Assembly: GCF_900111515.1 (NCBI RefSeq)
Contig: NZ_FOHS01000003.1
Coordinates: 124,001 to 188,000, forward strand
Length of the DNA stretch: 64,000 nucleotides
Direction: 5' to 3'
Source: Hymenobacter actinosclerus
GTDB taxonomy: Bacteria; Bacteroidota; Bacteroidia; Cytophagales; Hymenobacteraceae
Below the pieces are notes generated by a model that saw nothing but the letters and a program-made list of their open reading frames with translations, did not search any database and was not told where the DNA came from. The translations under genes and the position numbers were made by a program. Below, piece after piece: positions 61,344 through 64,000 of the stretch. Within the stretch, counting starts at the first letter, position 1. Each line of letters opens with the position of its first letter.

Positions 61344-61976
61344 ATGTCCGCCACGCTGCTCCGCATTCACCCCGACAACCCGCCCCTCAACCGCATCCAG
61401 CAGGCCGTGGAAATTATTCGCAAAGGCGGCGTGATCATCTACCCCACCGACACGGTGTACGGCATTGGGTGCGACATTCACAATGCCAAAGCGGTGGAAC
61501 GGGTGTGCCGCATCAAGGGGCTGAACCCCGAAAAAGCTAATCTTAGCTTTATCTGTCACGATTTATCGCACATCAGCGACTATGCCCACGGCATTACCAC
61601 GCCCATTTATAAAGTGCTGAAGCGGGCCCTGCCGGGGCCATTCACGTTCCTGTTTGAGGCCAGCTCAAAAGCCCCCCGCCAGGGCGGCCGGCAGCGCAAA
61701 ACAGTGGGAATCCGCGTACCCGACAGCCCCATTATTTTGCAGCTGGTGCGGGAGTTGGGCAACCCTATTATGAGTACTTCGGTGCGGGAGGACGAGAACA
61801 CGTTGGACGAATACGTTACCGACCCCGACCTGATTTATGAAAAATACCGCTCCATGGTCGACCTGGTCATTGACGGTGGGTTTGGCAACAACGTCCCCAG
61901 CACCATCATCGACTGTACCAACGACGATTTCGAGCTGATTCGCCAGGGCGCCGGCGACATCGAGCAGTATCTGTAG
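61344..61976 (+). CDS. Sua5/YciO/YrdC family protein, YciO-like
   Basis: 210 residues, one SUA5 domain. It begins LLRIHPDNPPLNRIQQAVEIIRKGGVIIYPTDTVYGIGCDI and continues KRALPGPFTFLFEASSKAP, RKTVGIRVPDSPI and NPIMSTSV, which resembles E. coli YciO more than TsaC (YrdC). If it acts in t6A synthesis it forms threonylcarbamoyl-AMP for tRNA; the YciO branch is weak or uncertain in that reaction. The ATG at 61344 is chosen because it gives the family N-terminus and skips an unlikely upstream extension. Confidence 0.85.
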   Translation: MSATLLRIHPDNPPLNRIQQAVEIIRKGGVIIYPTDTVYGIGCDIHNAKAVERVCRIKGLNPEKANLSFICHDLSHISDYAHGITTPIYKVLKRALPGPFTFLFEASSKAPRQGGRQRKTVGIRVPDSPIILQLVRELGNPIMSTSVREDENTLDEYVTDPDLIYEKYRSMVDLVIDGGFGNNVPSTIIDCTNDDFELIRQGAGDIEQYL

Positions 61977-61983
61977 GGAGGAG

Positions 61984-62060
61984 CTGCAAGCCGCAAGCTT
62001 CAAGCTTCAAGCTGATGTTGAACGTCAGCTTGAAGCTTGCGACTTGTGGCTGGTGGCTTC
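61984..62060. repeat. inverted heptamer arrays (TCAAGCT / AGCTTGA)
   Basis: GCAAGCT, TCAAGCT, TCAAGCT on the left and GCTTGAA, GCTTGCG, ACTTGTG, GCTGGTG on the right, all with a 7-base period. The right side encodes the last nine or so residues of the acyltransferase gene on the minus strand. Confidence 0.8.
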
Positions 62061-62951
62061 TCTTTTGTGTTTCCAGCGGCGGTGGCTCCAGAGGTAATCG
62101 GGGGGCGTGGCGCGCATGTCGCGCTCCAGCAGGCGGGCGAAGGCCTCGGTAAGCTGGTGCTCTTCGGGTGGCAGCGTGGTCTGGCCGTCGTGCAGCTCGG
62201 TGAGGGTGATGCGGTAGTAGCCGCGCCGGACGCGCCGGATGCCCACGAACACGGCCGCGCAGTGCAGCTGGGCGGCCAGCTTATCGGCCCCGGTGTAAAA
62301 CGGCGTATCCTGGTGCAGGAAGTTGGTCCAGTACGGGTGGTCTTCGGGGCCGGCGGCCTGGTCGGAGAGCAGGCTGAGGACGCGGCCCCGGCCCCGGTTA
62401 CGAATCAGGTTGCGCAGCGTACTGAGCATGGGCACCATTTCGGCCCCCATACGGCTGCGCAGCTTCAGCATAAACGCTTCGAAGAACGGATTGGTCAGCG
62501 GCTTATACACGCCCCCGGCCCGACCTGGAAAAACCAGCGCCCCGGTCGTGAGAATCCATTCCCAGTTGCCGGCGTGCGAACCCAGGGCGAGTACCTGCCG
62601 GTTTTCGGCCAGAAAACGCTCGATTACCTCGGGGTTTTCAATTACGGCCCGCCGCCGAATCTCGGCCGCCGAAATGGTGCGCAGCTTCAGAATCTCGACG
62701 ACCACCTGGGCGAAGTGCCAGTAGAAGCCGCGGGCAATCTGGTCAATCTCGACGGCCGACTTTTCCGGAAACGAGTTGCGCAGGTTCTGCAGCACCACCC
62801 GCCGCCGGTAGCGCACCACGTAGGCCATCAGCCAGTACAGCAGCCGCGCCAGGCCATAAAGCACCGTCAGCGGCAGGGTCGAGATGCCCACCAGCAGCCA
62901 GTCGAGGGGCCGGAAATACCAGGGATAAGCGGGGGCAGCAGATTGGCTCAT
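62025..62951 (-). CDS. lysophospholipid acyltransferase family (LpxL/HtrB-like)
   Basis: 308 residues, inner-membrane acyltransferase of the lipid A late-acylation type. An N-terminal hydrophobic helix (about 17-40) precedes RRRVVLQNLRNSFPEKS, and the catalytic HAGNWEW motif (HX4E type, about 123-129) is present; later marks are GGVYKPLTNPFFEAFMLKLRSRMGA and LLSDQAAGPEDHPYWTNFL (acceptor side). The C-terminal SHKSQASS is encoded by a heptamer array and is not expected to be conserved. Eight bases separate its start from the stop of the 63843 gene, which is upstream on the same strand. Confidence 0.9.
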   Translation of the reverse strand: MSQSAAPAYPWYFRPLDWLLVGISTLPLTVLYGLARLLYWLMAYVVRYRRRVVLQNLRNSFPEKSAVEIDQIARGFYWHFAQVVVEILKLRTISAAEIRRRAVIENPEVIERFLAENRQVLALGSHAGNWEWILTTGALVFPGRAGGVYKPLTNPFFEAFMLKLRSRMGAEMVPMLSTLRNLIRNRGRGRVLSLLSDQAAGPEDHPYWTNFLHQDTPFYTGADKLAAQLHCAAVFVGIRRVRRGYYRITLTELHDGQTTLPPEEHQLTEAFARLLERDMRATPPDYLWSHRRWKHKREATSHKSQASS

Positions 62952-62958
62952 CAGTTTC

Positions 62959-63843
62959 TTAGCGGGGCATTACCGCCCCGGCCGGGGCGTAGTCGGTGGG
63001 GTTGCGCTGTACGGCGGCGGTTTGGGTGGCCAGCACCCGGTTTTTAGCGTCGCGCACTTCCAGCGTGAGGCTATAGCTGCCGGCCGGTACCTTGCTCAGG
63101 TCCAGCTCGCCGGTGAGTACCGTCGGGCGGCCCTCCGCGCCCTGGGCCAGGCCCTTGCCGCTGGCAGCACTGATTTTGCCGGCGGCGGGTTGCAGGCGGT
63201 AGAGAACCACCAGCGGCTGGGCTACGGTGGCGTTGTAGAATTCGGCGTAGAAAAACAGCTTGTCCTGGCCGCGGGCATAGAGGCCACCGGGCGCCCGCGT
63301 CAGGCTCAGGCCCTGGCGGATGAAGTTATTGGCCTCGATGCCCGAGCGGCTGGCCGGCTTGGCCAGCAGCACCATATCGCTCAGCTGGGGCTTGGCGAAC
63401 CCGAACTCCACTACCAGCGGCTGCTCCACAATAACGGTCGAGGCGGCCCGGTTCTGGTCGCGCAGCTGACCGCGCAGGGTGTAGCGGCCGGCGGGCAGCA
63501 GCAGGCGCTTCTGGAAGCTGATGGGGTTTTTGATGGCCGCCGTCGTGTCGCGCAGCACCGGCGGCTTCAGGGTAATGGTTTCCTGGTAGGCGGCCGTGCC
63601 GTCGGGCCGGATGGCTTCAAGCGTAACCAGGGCCGCGGCCTGAAACACCTTTGGGGCCCGCCGCTTATACGTCAGGTGCTGGCCCGACACGGTGGCGTAC
63701 ACCTCCACCACGCCGCCCTTCACCGCCACATCGTCGTTGCGGAAACGGGCCGCGTCGAGCAGCAGCTGGGCGGCGGCCGGAGTGGCCGCCAGGGCCAGCA
63801 GCGGCAGCAGCAGTAGCAGGAAAAGGCGGAGGCGAACGGGCAT
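62959..63843 (-). CDS. secreted protein of unknown function
   Basis: 294 residues with a signal peptide (LAATPAAAQ, about 26). The mature part is all-beta in appearance: VVEVYATVSGQHLTYKRRAPKVFQAAALVTLEAIRPDG, PAGRYTLRGQLRDQNRAAS, VPAGSYSLTLEVRDAKNRVLATQT, resembling two immunoglobulin-like or GWxTD-type beta sandwiches without the GWxTD tail. I do not recognise a family. The acyltransferase gene starts eight bases after its stop, so the pair is likely an operon; a role at the envelope is inferred. Confidence 0.75.
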   Translation of the reverse strand: MPVRLRLFLLLLLPLLALAATPAAAQLLLDAARFRNDDVAVKGGVVEVYATVSGQHLTYKRRAPKVFQAAALVTLEAIRPDGTAAYQETITLKPPVLRDTTAAIKNPISFQKRLLLPAGRYTLRGQLRDQNRAASTVIVEQPLVVEFGFAKPQLSDMVLLAKPASRSGIEANNFIRQGLSLTRAPGGLYARGQDKLFFYAEFYNATVAQPLVVLYRLQPAAGKISAASGKGLAQGAEGRPTVLTGELDLSKVPAGSYSLTLEVRDAKNRVLATQTAAVQRNPTDYAPAGAVMPR

Positions 63844-64000
63844 TATGTCAGTTTGGCGGTACGGGCGGCGAAGTTGGCAGTGGCTTTGCAGCAGGCAAAA
63901 TTGCGACTTTTCTGATTGGCAGCTAAGAGCATTGCTGACAACAGAACGATGCAGAGACGCATAGTTGCGTCTCGTCGTTGCTGACGTTGAACGACAGCAC

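Noticed and set aside
63844..64000. Start of a further gene at the right edge
   Set aside because: No convincing frame with family content in these 157 bases; the region is non-coding as far as visible.

Overview
The window reads as chromosome of a GC-rich Bacteroidota, most like Hymenobacter or a close relative. The support is: a secreted protein with a type IX secretion (T9SS) C-terminal tail; promoters of the Bacteroidota form TTG-N19/21-TAnnTTTG; start codons without a strong Shine-Dalgarno; families common in this phylum (DUF2911, YitT/DUF2179, M13 peptidase, Zn-dependent phospholipase C); and about 65% GC with long antisense shadow ORFs. There is no phage, plasmid, integrase, transposase or CRISPR array. 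It is a mostly housekeeping/accessory region with about 60 protein genes and two tRNA-Ser genes.

Layout. 1-5.0 kb: partial MBL hydrolase, Na+/solute symporter, stand-alone TonB C-terminal domain protein, ABC exporter. 5.1-7.3 kb: four tandem paralogues of a YcxB-like membrane protein. 7.5-16.3 kb: DUF2911 protein, REP-like repeats, a second symporter with a 44-residue membrane ORF overlapping its start, PAP2 phosphatase, sugar dehydrogenase lipoprotein, large PIG-L deacetylase with a low-GC middle, beta-carbonic anhydrase. 16.6-31.9 kb: subtilase with a large insertion, YitT, MOSC, DUF547, DUF2461, deoxynucleoside kinase, GNAT, CDGSH, acyl-CoA-binding protein, amidohydrolase, CinA, a conserved unknown, Zn phospholipase C, cyclophilin, lipoprotein. 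32-36.3 kb: M13 peptidase, exonuclease VII (xseA, xseB). 36.4-40.0 kb: a duplicated two-gene unit (small protein ending in CPPxC plus a 7-TM protein), then a histidine kinase and a receiver-only regulator; this is the best candidate for an undescribed system. 40-55 kb: alkyltransferase-like protein, a complete RND drug-type efflux operon (adaptor, pump, TolC), a second Zn phospholipase C, and a heavy-metal RND set (His-rich protein, CusA/CzcA pump, TolC, CusB-type adaptor). 55.2-64 kb: PAS-only protein, two tRNA-Ser, YihY, thioesterase, MltG, T9SS cargo, YciO/Sua5 protein, lipid A-type acyltransferase, secreted unknown.

The most striking non-coding feature is that about 15 intergenic spacers consist of short words repeated with a 7-base period, each locus using a different word, usually present again in inverted orientation so the spacer folds as a hairpin. 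Several enclose dispersed palindromes of about 100 bp that recur elsewhere in the window. The arrays reach into neighbouring genes and supply the last codons and stop codons of several proteins. All protein functions are inferred from reading motifs; no database search was run. Repeat alignments were made by hand.
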